DNA of 64,000 nucleotides from CALZIK01 sp945787635 (GTDB lineage Bacteria; Acidobacteriota; Thermoanaerobaculia; Multivoradales; JAHEKO01), in NCBI GenBank assembly GCA_947259725.1, contig CAMYNM010000007.1:62001-126000 (forward strand), given 5' to 3'. Below are positions 9,448 to 16,780 of this stretch, piece after piece. Below the pieces are notes generated by a model, which saw nothing but the letters and a program-made list of their open reading frames with translations, searched no databases and was not told the DNA's origin. Each line of letters starts with the position of its first letter. Within the stretch, counting starts at the first letter, position 1. The position numbers were made by a program, and so were the translations under genes.

Positions 9448-9801
9448 CTAGCCGCGAATCGCCAGGATCGCTTCCCGGCCCTGCTCGATCGTCTCTACTT
9501 CGTTGCTCGCCCGCCGGTGCAGGGAGTCACACACCGCCTCGCAGATGGCGAAAACCGCGGAGTCGCTGATCCGGTAGTACACGCTCGGTCCCTCGCGGCG
9601 TGGCGCCACCAAGCCGACGCCACGCAGAACACCCAGATGCTTGGAGATGTTCGCCTGGCTGCCACCAATTCGATGGAGGAGCTCGGACACCGAGAGCTCC
9701 CCGTCCTCGAGCTCGTGCAGGATCTTGAGTCGAACCGGATTCGCCATCGCACGAAAGCGCCCCGCCACTTTCTCCAACAGTTGATCGGTAACTTCCTGCA
9801 T
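9448..9801 (-). CDS. ArsR/SmtB-family winged-helix repressor (sHdrR-like by position)
   Basis: A 117-residue protein with the ArsR fold: RFRAMANPVRLKILHEL, the recognition helix around SQANISKHLGVLR (48-60) and the wing RREGPSVYYRI. Cys87 and Cys91 (ICEAVCDSL) are the only cysteines and sit in the last helix. SoxR/sHdrR repressors of sulfur oxidizers use a Cys near 50 and another near 116 as the redox pair; the first is absent here, so sensing must differ if it is thiol based. It is divergent from the sHdr operon and convergent towards fadL-soe regulation, which suggests it controls both. Confidence 0.8.
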   Translation of the reverse strand: MQEVTDQLLEKVAGRFRAMANPVRLKILHELEDGELSVSELLHRIGGSQANISKHLGVLRGVGLVAPRREGPSVYYRISDSAVFAICEAVCDSLHRRASNEVETIEQGREAILAIRG

Positions 9802-9844
9802 CGCCCTCGCTCCTGTACCCCGAAGAGAGATTACACCTGAATTT

Positions 9845-9873
9845 AGTATACGTGCTCACCTGCGCGACCTCAA
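9845..9873 (-). promoter_or_regulatory. Sigma70-like promoter of the ArsR-family gene
   Basis: Read leftwards: -35 TTGAGG (complement of 9868-9873), 17-base spacer, -10 TATACT (complement of 9845-9850). The -10 is one of the best in the window, and the predicted transcript starts about 40 bases before the ATG at 9801. Confidence 0.55.
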
Positions 9874-9914
9874 CCCGAGCCCGAGGTGCAGCACCGGAAC
9901 CGATCAGTCAGCGC

Positions 9915-9943
9915 TTGACTCTATTCCAACTAGCGCATATGGT
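9915..9943 (+). promoter_or_regulatory. Sigma70-like promoter of the tusA-sHdr operon
   Basis: TTGACT (9915-9920) and TATGGT (9938-9943) are separated by 17 bases, about 100 bases before the tusA start. The -10 is overlapped by CATATGGTGAT (9936-9946), which recurs with one change upstream of fadL, so a repressor bound there would block transcription. Confidence 0.5.
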
Positions 9944-10035
9944 GATCTGCAGCTTTGACAAGACGGCTCGAGCAAGAACAGCGGCGTTGAGCGGCCGACG
10001 GAACGACGGTCCTCTCGCGCAGAGAAGGAGGCTCC

Positions 10036-10347
10036 ATGACTGAAACCGTTGACACGCGCTCTGCCCCGCAGACCGCCACATCCGAACCTGCGGGTGAACC
10101 GGCGCCGAACGCTTCGCCCGCACCCGATCTGGAGCTCGACTGCCGCGGCATGAACTGCCCGCTTCCGATCCTCAAGACCAAGAAGGCGATCGGTACGATC
10201 GAGATAGGACAGATCGTCAAGATGATCTCTACCGATCCCGGATCCGTACCGGATGTCGCCGCGTTCAGCCGCCGAACCGGCCACGAGGTCGTCGAGCAGT
10301 CCGAAGGCGGCGGCGAGTACTCGTTTCTGATTCGCAGAACGAAGTAG
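10036..10347 (+). CDS. tusA: TusA-family sulfur carrier protein
   Basis: Residues about 32-103 form a TusA domain with CRGMNCPLPILKTKKAI; Cys41 of the CPLP motif is the persulfide-carrying residue and Cys36 lies just before it. An Ala/Pro/Glu-rich tail of about 30 residues precedes the domain and is probably disordered. GGAGG ends six bases before the ATG. As first gene of the operon, next to dsrE, it should shuttle sulfane sulfur in the cytoplasm towards the sHdr complex. Confidence 0.93.
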   Translation: MTETVDTRSAPQTATSEPAGEPAPNASPAPDLELDCRGMNCPLPILKTKKAIGTIEIGQIVKMISTDPGSVPDVAAFSRRTGHEVVEQSEGGGEYSFLIRRTK

Positions 10348-10366
10348 CGAGCCCGAGGAGTAGATC

Positions 10367-10885
10367 ATGAGCGACAACGGTAGTCCCAAGCGCATGGCCC
10401 TGATCGCTTCTCAAGGAACGCTCGACTGGGCCTATCCACCGTTCATCCTGGCTTCGACCGGCGCCGCGCTCGACATGGAGGTGGCGGTCTTTTTTACCTT
10501 CTACGGCCTCCCGCTCCTGATGAAGGACTTGAAGGCCAAGGTCGCGCCGCATGCCAACCCGGCGATGCCCATGAAGATGCCCTTCGGCCCGAAGGGCTTT
10601 CAGAAGTTCGCCTGGCCGATTCCGAACGCGATTTCCGGCGTGGTTCCGGGCTTCGAGAGCTTCGCTACCTCGATGATGAAGAAGACCTTTGCGAGCAAGG
10701 GCGTCGCCACCATCGAGGAGCTGCGCGAGGCTTGCGTCGAATCCGACGTGCGTCTCATCGGCTGTCAGATGACCATGGACGTTTTTGGTTTCGAACAAGA
10801 AGATTTCATCGAGGGTACCGAGCTGGGCGGCGCCGCTACCTTTCTCGAGTTCGCCGCGGACGCCGATATCACTTTGTTCATCTAA
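10367..10885 (+). CDS. dsrE: DsrE3A-like sulfurtransferase
   Basis: A 172-residue DsrE/F-like protein: ALIASQGTLDWAYPPFILASTGAAL at the start, VAVFFTFYGLPLLMKDL in the middle and a C-terminal segment with Cys123 and Cys133 (LIGCQMTMDVFGF). Cys133 matches the active Cys of DsrE3-type proteins, which hand persulfide sulfur to or from TusA. It sits 19 bases after tusA, a pairing typical of sHdr loci. The exact DsrE subtype is inferred from context. Confidence 0.87.
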   Translation: MSDNGSPKRMALIASQGTLDWAYPPFILASTGAALDMEVAVFFTFYGLPLLMKDLKAKVAPHANPAMPMKMPFGPKGFQKFAWPIPNAISGVVPGFESFATSMMKKTFASKGVATIEELREACVESDVRLIGCQMTMDVFGFEQEDFIEGTELGGAATFLEFAADADITLFI

Positions 10886-10888
10886 GGG

Positions 10889-11641
10889 GTGGATGTGCGC
10901 GCTCGACTGCTCGATATGGGAGAAGTGAGCGCGGTCCGCTCTTTGAGCCTCTACCACGCGGTTGCGAGCACGGCCGATCCGGCCGACTGCCCGGTGGCGA
11001 TCCTTCTCAGGCCGGCCTCCACGGCGGTGTCGATCGGGTGCGACCGGAATCCCGTCGAAGAGGTGGGCCTCGAGCTCTGCGCGACCCGTCAAATGGCGCT
11101 CCTGCGACGAATGCTTCCCGGACCGGCGCGGTGGGTCCAGCCAAGTCAACTTCTGGTCGCGGTGGTCGTACCCGGCGGCCGGAGCGCCGAGGTGGGCGAG
11201 GCCGGCGTGGCAGCCATCACAGAGGCCTGCCGTGCCCTCGGAGTCCCGGCTACCCGAGCAGCCGGGGGCCTTCTCGAAGTCGCCGGCGCCACGCCGTCGC
11301 GCAGTCTGGGGACAGTCGACGTGGGATCGATCGAACGATCCATCTGTCTGCTCGCCGAGCTCGCCATAGATCCCGCGCCCGATCCCGGAAACCGATTCCT
11401 GACCACGGATTCCCCAGAACCTTCCTGCCTTTCCGCGGAGCTCGGACAACAGCCGGAGAGCGCGGTTGTCGCCGAAGCCCTGGTCCGAGCGCTGGAAGCC
11501 AGCCTGGAATTCGTGTTCATCCCCTCGATGCCCACCCCCGCGGAGATGGATGCAATCTACGACTGGGATGAACGGCTGGTGATCGACGCCGAGCTCGCCC
11601 TCGAGCCGAAGAGCCCGCCCGCGGAACGACTGGTCAGCTGA
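10889..11641 (+). CDS. Degenerate lipoate-protein-ligase-like protein
   Basis: The first 150 or so residues follow the lipoate ligase gene at 22749: VRSLSLYHAVAS matches LRSQALWHGIAE, TAVSIGCDRNPVEEV matches YVGVGYHRSLAEL, and LLRRMLPGPARWV falls where RRQIGGGPVYI is expected. The Gly-Gly-Gly of the lipoyl-AMP pocket is lost and no Lys follows in a DGRK-I-A/S-G-type motif, so ligase activity is unlikely. It may bind lipoyl-LbpA or act as a scaffold. The start is GTG at 10889, or GTG at 10895, which is better spaced from AAGGGG. It lies between two dsrE-like genes. The homology is my own alignment by eye. Confidence 0.6.
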   Translation: MDVRARLLDMGEVSAVRSLSLYHAVASTADPADCPVAILLRPASTAVSIGCDRNPVEEVGLELCATRQMALLRRMLPGPARWVQPSQLLVAVVVPGGRSAEVGEAGVAAITEACRALGVPATRAAGGLLEVAGATPSRSLGTVDVGSIERSICLLAELAIDPAPDPGNRFLTTDSPEPSCLSAELGQQPESAVVAEALVRALEASLEFVFIPSMPTPAEMDAIYDWDERLVIDAELALEPKSPPAERLVS

Positions 11642-11650
11642 GGAGAAGAC

Positions 11651-12022
11651 ATGGACGAAGGTAACGTTCTCGTGTTTGTGACGACCGGCCCGGATACTCC
11701 GCAGCGGTGCGCGACGCCGTTCTACATGGCCAACATGGCGGCGGTCATGGACAACGAGGCCGAAATGATCTTTCAGATCGACGGCGTGCTGATGATGAAG
11801 AAAGGCGTTGCCGAGAGCCTCATGGCCAAAGAGGGCGGCAAGAAGATCATCGACTTCATCCGCGACGCCAAGGAAGCCGGCGTCGAGATGAAGGTGTGCT
11901 CGGCAGCGCTCCAACTGCACGACATGACCGAAGCCGATCTGATCGAGGAATGCGACGGCGTCGTCGGCGCCGCCTACATGGTCGATCAAGGTCTCGATGC
12001 CAATTTGGTGCTGTGCTACTAG
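11651..12022 (+). CDS. DsrE-fold protein (second DsrE-like carrier of the sHdr operon)
   Basis: A 123-residue alpha/beta protein with the DsrE/DsrF pattern: LVFVTTGPDTPQRC, MAAVMDNEAEMIFQIDGVLMM, then VEMKVCSAALQLHDM and an end NLVLCY. Cysteines are at 20, 83, 101 and 122; Cys83 occupies the usual active position near the end of a beta strand. It is smaller than the upstream DsrE and could form hetero-oligomers with it. It sits 12 bases before lbpA, so a role in loading sulfur near the lipoyl arm is likely but not shown. Confidence 0.75.
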   Translation: MDEGNVLVFVTTGPDTPQRCATPFYMANMAAVMDNEAEMIFQIDGVLMMKKGVAESLMAKEGGKKIIDFIRDAKEAGVEMKVCSAALQLHDMTEADLIEECDGVVGAAYMVDQGLDANLVLCY

Positions 12023-12034
12023 CGGAGGAAGTCG

Positions 12035-12493
12035 ATGGGTGAGATCCAGAACTGCCTGCTCCCGGACGAGCTGCTCTATCACGTCGAGTTCAACGTCTGG
12101 CTGAAGGACAACGGTGACGGAACCCTGCATGTCGGCATGACCGACATCGCGCAATCGATGGCCGGGGCGATGCTCCACTGCCGCGCCAAGAAGGTAGGCA
12201 AGACGATCAAGGCGGGCCGCAGCCTCGCGACCGTCGAAAGCGGCAAGTGGGTGGGACCGGTCAAGTCACCGCTCACCTGCGAGATCATGGCGGTCAACGA
12301 GGCGGTGGCGACGGACGCGACGGTCCTCAACAAGAGCCCCTACAAGCAAGGCTGGATCGTGCAGATCAAACCCGAAGCAGGGATCGAAGAGGCCGGTCTG
12401 GTCCAGGGCGAGGAAGCGGTCGAGGGCTTCAAGGCCTACATGGCCGAGCACGAGGTCGAGGAGTGTATCCACTGCGAAGGATTCGAAGGGTGA
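12035..12493 (+). CDS. lbpA: Lipoate-binding protein LbpA (GcvH-like)
   Basis: A 152-residue GcvH-fold protein. Lys71 in ATVESGKWVGPVKSP is the predicted lipoylation site. There is no glycine cleavage system nearby (no gcvT or gcvP in the window); instead the gene sits between sulfur carriers and shdrC1. In sulfur oxidizers LbpA carries lipoate that is essential to the sHdr pathway, as the arm on which sulfur is oxidized. Its C-terminal tail (VEECIHCEGFEG) adds two cysteines, unusual for GcvH. Confidence 0.92.
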   Translation: MGEIQNCLLPDELLYHVEFNVWLKDNGDGTLHVGMTDIAQSMAGAMLHCRAKKVGKTIKAGRSLATVESGKWVGPVKSPLTCEIMAVNEAVATDATVLNKSPYKQGWIVQIKPEAGIEEAGLVQGEEAVEGFKAYMAEHEVEECIHCEGFEG

Positions 12494-12617
12494 CGTGAGC
12501 GGATCTCGGTGCATCTCCGGCGTTGCGCTCCCTGCGGGCTCCTCGGAGTACATCTACGTACGCCTGCGTCGCCCTCTGTCGCGGCGCCTTGGATCTACAC
12601 CCAGCTCCGCTCACGTC
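12492..12617. repeat. 126-base nested inverted repeat between lbpA and the thioredoxin-like gene
   Basis: Perfect 12-base outer arms GACGTGAGCGGA (12492-12503, overlapping the lbpA stop) and TCCGCTCACGTC (12606-12617) enclose inner arms GGCGTTGCG (12519-12527) and CGCGGCGCC (12580-12588), which pair with two G-U wobbles as RNA, and then GCGGGC with GCCTGC. The whole region can fold as one long hairpin. It looks like a REP/MITE-type element or an intra-operon processing structure. I see no second copy in the window. Confidence 0.55.
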
Positions 12618-12640
12618 TCGAAGAAGAGGGTAAGCGGCTG

Positions 12641-12952
12641 ATGAGCGAGCTCACGCTAACCGTGTTCACCCATCCGGCGTGCTCGGGATGCCCGGAAGCT
12701 GTCCGGGAGGCTTGGGAACTGGCAGAAGAGCGGCCCGAGCTCGAGCTGAGAACCGTGACCCTGGCCGAAGCCGATGGGCTGGCCGAGGCTCGCCGGCAGC
12801 GCGTCACCGTGATCCCGGCGTTCGTGCTGGCCCGCGGAGACCTCGAGATCGGACGCTGGCAGGGCTTGGCCGGAGTGGCCGAGCTCGAAATCGCGCTCGC
12901 CGACGTCGGCAGTGCATGGCCGACCGGCGTGACGGAGAATGCAGCAACCTAG
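12641..12952 (+). CDS. Small thioredoxin-fold protein with CSGC motif
   Basis: A 103-residue thioredoxin/glutaredoxin-like protein: LTLTVFTHPACSGCPEAVREAWEL, with Cys14-Ser-Gly-Cys17 at the N-terminus of helix 1, and a cis-Pro candidate in VTVIPAFVLARG. It lacks the usual WCGPC context. I start at the ATG at 12641; the frame upstream runs through the hairpin element. It probably reduces or receives persulfides within the sHdr pathway; this is inferred from its place between lbpA and shdrC1. Confidence 0.7.
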   Translation: MSELTLTVFTHPACSGCPEAVREAWELAEERPELELRTVTLAEADGLAEARRQRVTVIPAFVLARGDLEIGRWQGLAGVAELEIALADVGSAWPTGVTENAAT

Positions 12953-12960
12953 GGGATTCG

Positions 12961-13683
12961 ATGGACGCCATCTACGCTGACTCGCAATTCCAAGACGTCC
13001 CCTACGAAGAGAAAAAGAAGCTCTTCGATCAGGTCGCCGGCGACATGCGCTACGAGAGCATGCTCTACGGGTGTTACGAATGCGGCATCTGCACGGCGGC
13101 GTGCCCCTCGGCGCGGTTCTACGACTTCAGCCCCCGAGTCTTCGCCCAAGTCATGGCGCGTGAAGATGTCCACACTTTCTATGAGCTGCTCAATGAGTCG
13201 GTCTGGGACTGCTCTCAGTGTTTTTCCTGCCTCCGCTGTCCGCGCCAAAACAACCCTGGCGGCATCATCACGATCATGCGCGAAGTGGCGGTCAACAACG
13301 GCCTGCAGTCGGCCAAGGACGCGCTGCAGGCCTATAGTCGGATCATCTACAAGATCATGTCGACCGGCACCCAGGTGGCACCCGACATGTTGCAGCCGGA
13401 CTTCTTCCCGGACTGGGGCCCTGACGTGGTCCAGGTGTCGAAAAACCTCGATGTCTGGCGCCGCGCGATCCCTCCCGAGACCATGCACACGACCGAGCTG
13501 GCCTGGGACGTGAGCGAAAAGACCCGCATGGAGTTGTACCTGATCTGGAAACTCACCGGGAACCTGGAGATGATCGAGCAGATCGACGAAGGGCTGTTCA
13601 TGATCCTCGAAGAGGTCATGGAAGAGCTTCTCGAAGAGCACGGCTACGACATCGACGACATCGACTCGGTCATCGACGACTGA
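12961..13683 (+). CDS. shdrC1: sHdr complex subunit C1 (ferredoxin-type)
   Basis: A 240-residue HdrC-like protein with two cysteine groups for [4Fe-4S] clusters: Cys38/41/44/48 (CYECGICTAACPS) and Cys84/87/90/93 (CSQCFSCLRCP). The second group has an unusual C-x2-C-x2-C-x2-C spacing. An acidic helical tail follows (about 205-240, EEVMEELLEEHGYD). It begins eight bases after the thioredoxin-like gene and is followed by B1, A and hyp in the canonical sHdr order. It should relay electrons within the cytoplasmic complex. Confidence 0.92.
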   Translation: MDAIYADSQFQDVPYEEKKKLFDQVAGDMRYESMLYGCYECGICTAACPSARFYDFSPRVFAQVMAREDVHTFYELLNESVWDCSQCFSCLRCPRQNNPGGIITIMREVAVNNGLQSAKDALQAYSRIIYKIMSTGTQVAPDMLQPDFFPDWGPDVVQVSKNLDVWRRAIPPETMHTTELAWDVSEKTRMELYLIWKLTGNLEMIEQIDEGLFMILEEVMEELLEEHGYDIDDIDSVIDD

Positions 13684-13699
13684 CAAAGGAGATCGCGAG

Positions 13700-14911
13700 A
13701 TGACTCCCCTGACCATTCTCAACAACCAGCCTGGAGGCGTGCCGCCCAAGGCCAAGGATCGGGTCTTCGACCGCAAGGGCAAGAAGCCCGAGCTCTACTA
13801 CCGGGATCAGCTCTTCGAGCTCGAGGAGAAAGGCGAGCTCATCATCCACCGCATCGGCGAGGAACAGGATGCGGTCGAGATTGAAACCAAGTACGGCCGC
13901 AAGAAGAAGGTGCCACGCAACATGACCTGGCACCACAAGTCCTGCGGCCAGTGCGGCCACATTCCGGGTTACTCGACGGCTATCTTCTGGCTGCTGCGCG
14001 AGCTCGGCTACACCTACCACGACCCGAGAGACCAGACCTCGTGCACGGCCTGGAACTACTACGCCTCGGCAACCTCGAACCCGGCCGCCCAAGCGGCGGT
14101 CGCCCTGCGGAACTTCGCCCAGGCCTACGAAGACGGCTTCTACCCGATCATCCACTGCGGCACCAGCTACGGCCACTACAAGGAAGTCCGCGAAGAGCTG
14201 ATCCATCACCCGAAGCTGCGCGATCAGACCAAGCGGGTCATGGACAAACTCGGCAAGCCCATGGTCTTTCCCGAGGAGGTCGTCCACTACTCCGAGTGGG
14301 TACATGTGATGCGCGACGCCATCGCCGAGCGCCAGACCCTTGACTTCAAGGACATCACTGTCACTGTGCACCCCGCCTGCCACTACCACAAGCTGGTGGT
14401 CGAGGACGCGGTCTATGACAAGGAACTCTACGACGGCCAGCGCACGGCCGTCGTGAGCGCCCTGGTCAAGGCCCTGGGCGCCAACCTGGCCGACTACTCC
14501 ACCTGGCACGACTGCTGCGGCTTCGGCTTTCGCCACATTCTGGTCAGTCGCGATTTTTCTCGGTCGTTCGCGACGATTCGCAAGATCGAGCGAATGAAAG
14601 AAGAAGCCAACCCGGACGTGACTCTGACCCATGACACCGGCTGCGTGACCACACTCGACAAGAGCCAGTTTGCGGCCAAGGCCCACGGCCGCAACGTCGG
14701 CATTCCGGTCATGTCCGACGCCCAGTTCGCGGCCCTCGCGATGGGCGCTCACCCGTACAAGATCTGCCAACTCCATTGGCACGGCGTCGACATGCGGCCG
14801 TTGATGGAGAAGATGGGAATCGACCATGAAACGGCATGGGCGGAGTTCGAGGAAGTCGCGGCCAAGGTGAAGTCGGGAGAGATCGAATACATGTCGTGGG
14901 AGGACTGTTGA
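13700..14911 (+). CDS. shdrB1: sHdr complex subunit B1 (CCG-domain protein)
   Basis: A 403-residue HdrB-like protein with two CCG-type cysteine sets: SCGQCG (about 81-85) with CGTSYGH, and HPACHYHK, HDCCGFGFRH, HDTGCVTTL in the second half. In methanogen HdrB these ligate the non-cubane clusters where disulfide chemistry occurs; in sHdr they are thought to handle the sulfur substrate. The stop overlaps the ATG of shdrA by one base (TGATG), which implies translational coupling. Confidence 0.92.
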   Translation: MTPLTILNNQPGGVPPKAKDRVFDRKGKKPELYYRDQLFELEEKGELIIHRIGEEQDAVEIETKYGRKKKVPRNMTWHHKSCGQCGHIPGYSTAIFWLLRELGYTYHDPRDQTSCTAWNYYASATSNPAAQAAVALRNFAQAYEDGFYPIIHCGTSYGHYKEVREELIHHPKLRDQTKRVMDKLGKPMVFPEEVVHYSEWVHVMRDAIAERQTLDFKDITVTVHPACHYHKLVVEDAVYDKELYDGQRTAVVSALVKALGANLADYSTWHDCCGFGFRHILVSRDFSRSFATIRKIERMKEEANPDVTLTHDTGCVTTLDKSQFAAKAHGRNVGIPVMSDAQFAALAMGAHPYKICQLHWHGVDMRPLMEKMGIDHETAWAEFEEVAAKVKSGEIEYMSWEDC

Positions 14912-15981
14912 TGGAGCACAACCCGATCCTGGTGATTGGCGCCGGCCCGGCCGGACTCGAGGCGGCCAGGGGCGCCGCCGACCTCGGTTACCGAGCCCTT
15001 TTGGTCGAGAAAGCGCCGGTTCTGGGCGGCACACCGATTCTCGCCGACTACGCGGCGATCACGCCCAACATGGAGAACGCCGAAGTGGCCATGAAGCGCA
15101 TGGTCGACGCGGTGGCAGACGATCCGCTCATCGATGTTCGGCTCGAAACCGTCGTAACTGCCGCCGAGGGCGACGCGCCCGAGATCAACGTGACCCTCTC
15201 GACACCCGCAGGGAACGAGCAAATGGCGGTCGGCTCGGTGATTGTCTGCACCGGCTTTCAGCACTTCGACCCGGGCCGCGAGACCCAGATGTACGGCTAC
15301 TACGAGTACGACGACGTCATCACCCTGGTCGATTGCGAGCGCATGCTCAAGGCCGGCAGTTTCGTAAAGCCCTCGAACGGCGAAACGCCCAAACGCGTGT
15401 GCTTCATCCAGTGCGTTGGCAGCCGCGATCGCCAGATCGGCAATTTCTGGTGCTCGAAGGTCTGCTGCGGCATCGCCTGCAAGGAAGCTATCGAGATCCG
15501 TCAAATGGTTCCGGACTGCCAGGTGTTCGTGTTCTACATCGACATGCGGATGTACGGTTTCTGGGAGGACGAGATCTACTGGAAAGCCCAGGACGACCAT
15601 AAAGTCAATTTCATCCGCGGGATTGTCACCGAAATCACCAAGCGCGGCGACCAGGTCGTGATCAAGGGTGAGGACACGACGATGGGCCGTCCCGTCGAGG
15701 TGCCGATGGACGTCGTGATCCTTTCGGTCGGCATGGAGCCCAGTGAAGGCTCCACCAAAATGGCCGAGATCTTCCGGATGCCGCTCGAGTCCCACGGCTT
15801 CATCGAGACCATCGGCGGCGCTCTCAACACGGTCACCACGTCACGGCCCGGCTGTTTCGCCGCCGGCGCCTCGACCGGTCCGGCCGATCTCGAGGACTCG
15901 ATCTCGATGGCCGGGGCCGCGGTCATGAAGGCCGCCGGATTCCTCCGCAAACACAGCCTGGCGGCCTCGAAATCGGCCTGA
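14911..15981 (+). CDS. shdrA: sHdr complex flavoprotein subunit A
   Basis: The 356-residue protein opens with an FAD-binding Rossmann motif VIGAGPAGLEAARGAADLG. A cysteine-rich section (about 165-195: CVGSRD, WCSKVCCGIACKEA) is the HdrA-type FeS site. A C-terminal ASTGPADLEDSISMAGAA segment closes the FAD domain. Unlike methanogen HdrA it lacks the long N-terminal and ferredoxin extensions, as expected for sHdrA. The ATG overlaps the shdrB1 stop. It sits in the conserved C1-B1-A-hyp order. Confidence 0.93.
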   Translation: MEHNPILVIGAGPAGLEAARGAADLGYRALLVEKAPVLGGTPILADYAAITPNMENAEVAMKRMVDAVADDPLIDVRLETVVTAAEGDAPEINVTLSTPAGNEQMAVGSVIVCTGFQHFDPGRETQMYGYYEYDDVITLVDCERMLKAGSFVKPSNGETPKRVCFIQCVGSRDRQIGNFWCSKVCCGIACKEAIEIRQMVPDCQVFVFYIDMRMYGFWEDEIYWKAQDDHKVNFIRGIVTEITKRGDQVVIKGEDTTMGRPVEVPMDVVILSVGMEPSEGSTKMAEIFRMPLESHGFIETIGGALNTVTTSRPGCFAAGASTGPADLEDSISMAGAAVMKAAGFLRKHSLAASKSA

Positions 15982-16000
15982 GGTACAGGCAAGAGAAGCC

Positions 16001-16780
16001 GTGCTTTTTGACACCGTAGATGTCGAGCAGACCGTCGACGCCGAGGCGGCGCTCGAGTTCATGAAAGAAGCTACGAAGCTGGCTTCAACAACCGAACTCG
16101 AGGACATCGGCCTGAAGCTGGAGCAGAAGTCCGCTCTTTTTCAAAGCCAGCTGACCGAAGACCGCATCTTTTCTCTCGAAGAAGAGGGCTTCCGGGAGAT
16201 GGTTGGAACGATGTTCTCGCTGCGGCGCAAGGCCAAGCGGCTGCTGCGTGCTAACTCCTTCGATCACCTACGCAAGGCGATCGAGTCTCTGCTTTACGGC
16301 GAGGGAGACATGGCGGCTCGTTTCGAGGTCTTCGTGGCCTCGATCGATGGCGTCGAACCCGCCATGAAAATCGCCATGGCGAGCGAACTGCTCCATTTCA
16401 CGCATCCCGACCGCTACTGGCTCTGGGCCCACTGGATCTGGAACCCTTCCGCGGGAAACGGCGCACTTGCCCTGGTCACTCAGGACGGCGTAGATCTCCG
16501 GGGCGCCACCCACGGCGAGACCTACGTCAAAGTCGGACAGGCTCTCGAGCTGGTCGATGCCAAGGGGCACGCGGTCGGCTACTCTCGCTCCGGCCGCGGC
16601 TATCTGGGCACCGACGTTTTTCTTGCCTGCGTCTACGCCGTCTACATGTACACGGTCTTCCGAGTCAAACTCTCGCAAGAGTTCAATCGCATCCTTCCTG
16701 AGCTACCCGAGCTCGTCGAGCGGGTGCTGGGTGTACACCATGAAAAGCCCCTGGTGACAGGAGAAGCCGCCCAAGCATGA
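16001..16780 (+). CDS. Conserved hypothetical protein of sHdr clusters (hyp)
   Basis: A 259-residue soluble protein with no motif I can name; it starts with GTG and is largely helical in the first half (residues 15-90, charged). HDR-like features are absent: there are few cysteines and no cofactor site. A central HPDRYWLWAHWIWNPSAGNGA segment is aromatic rich. A gene of unknown function is regularly found between shdrA and the next C/B subunit, and this one fits by position. Its stop overlaps the next ATG (ATGA), so it is tightly coupled to the complex. Confidence 0.7.
   Translation: MLFDTVDVEQTVDAEAALEFMKEATKLASTTELEDIGLKLEQKSALFQSQLTEDRIFSLEEEGFREMVGTMFSLRRKAKRLLRANSFDHLRKAIESLLYGEGDMAARFEVFVASIDGVEPAMKIAMASELLHFTHPDRYWLWAHWIWNPSAGNGALALVTQDGVDLRGATHGETYVKVGQALELVDAKGHAVGYSRSGRGYLGTDVFLACVYAVYMYTVFRVKLSQEFNRILPELPELVERVLGVHHEKPLVTGEAAQA

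Noticed and set aside
10265..12178. A long open frame antisense to tusA, dsrE and lbpA (minus strand, over 600 codons)
   Set aside because: It mirrors real genes on the plus strand, is rich in His/Arg/Asp/Gly from GC-skewed codons and has no recognisable domain.
12035..12493. GcvH of a glycine cleavage system
   Set aside because: No gcvT or gcvP is present, and the gene is embedded in an sHdr operon, so LbpA is the better call.
13700..15981. Methanogen-type heterodisulfide reductase
   Set aside because: HdrA is short and lacks the N-terminal and ferredoxin extensions, and the hyp, lbpA, tusA and dsrE neighbours point to the sulfur-oxidizing type.
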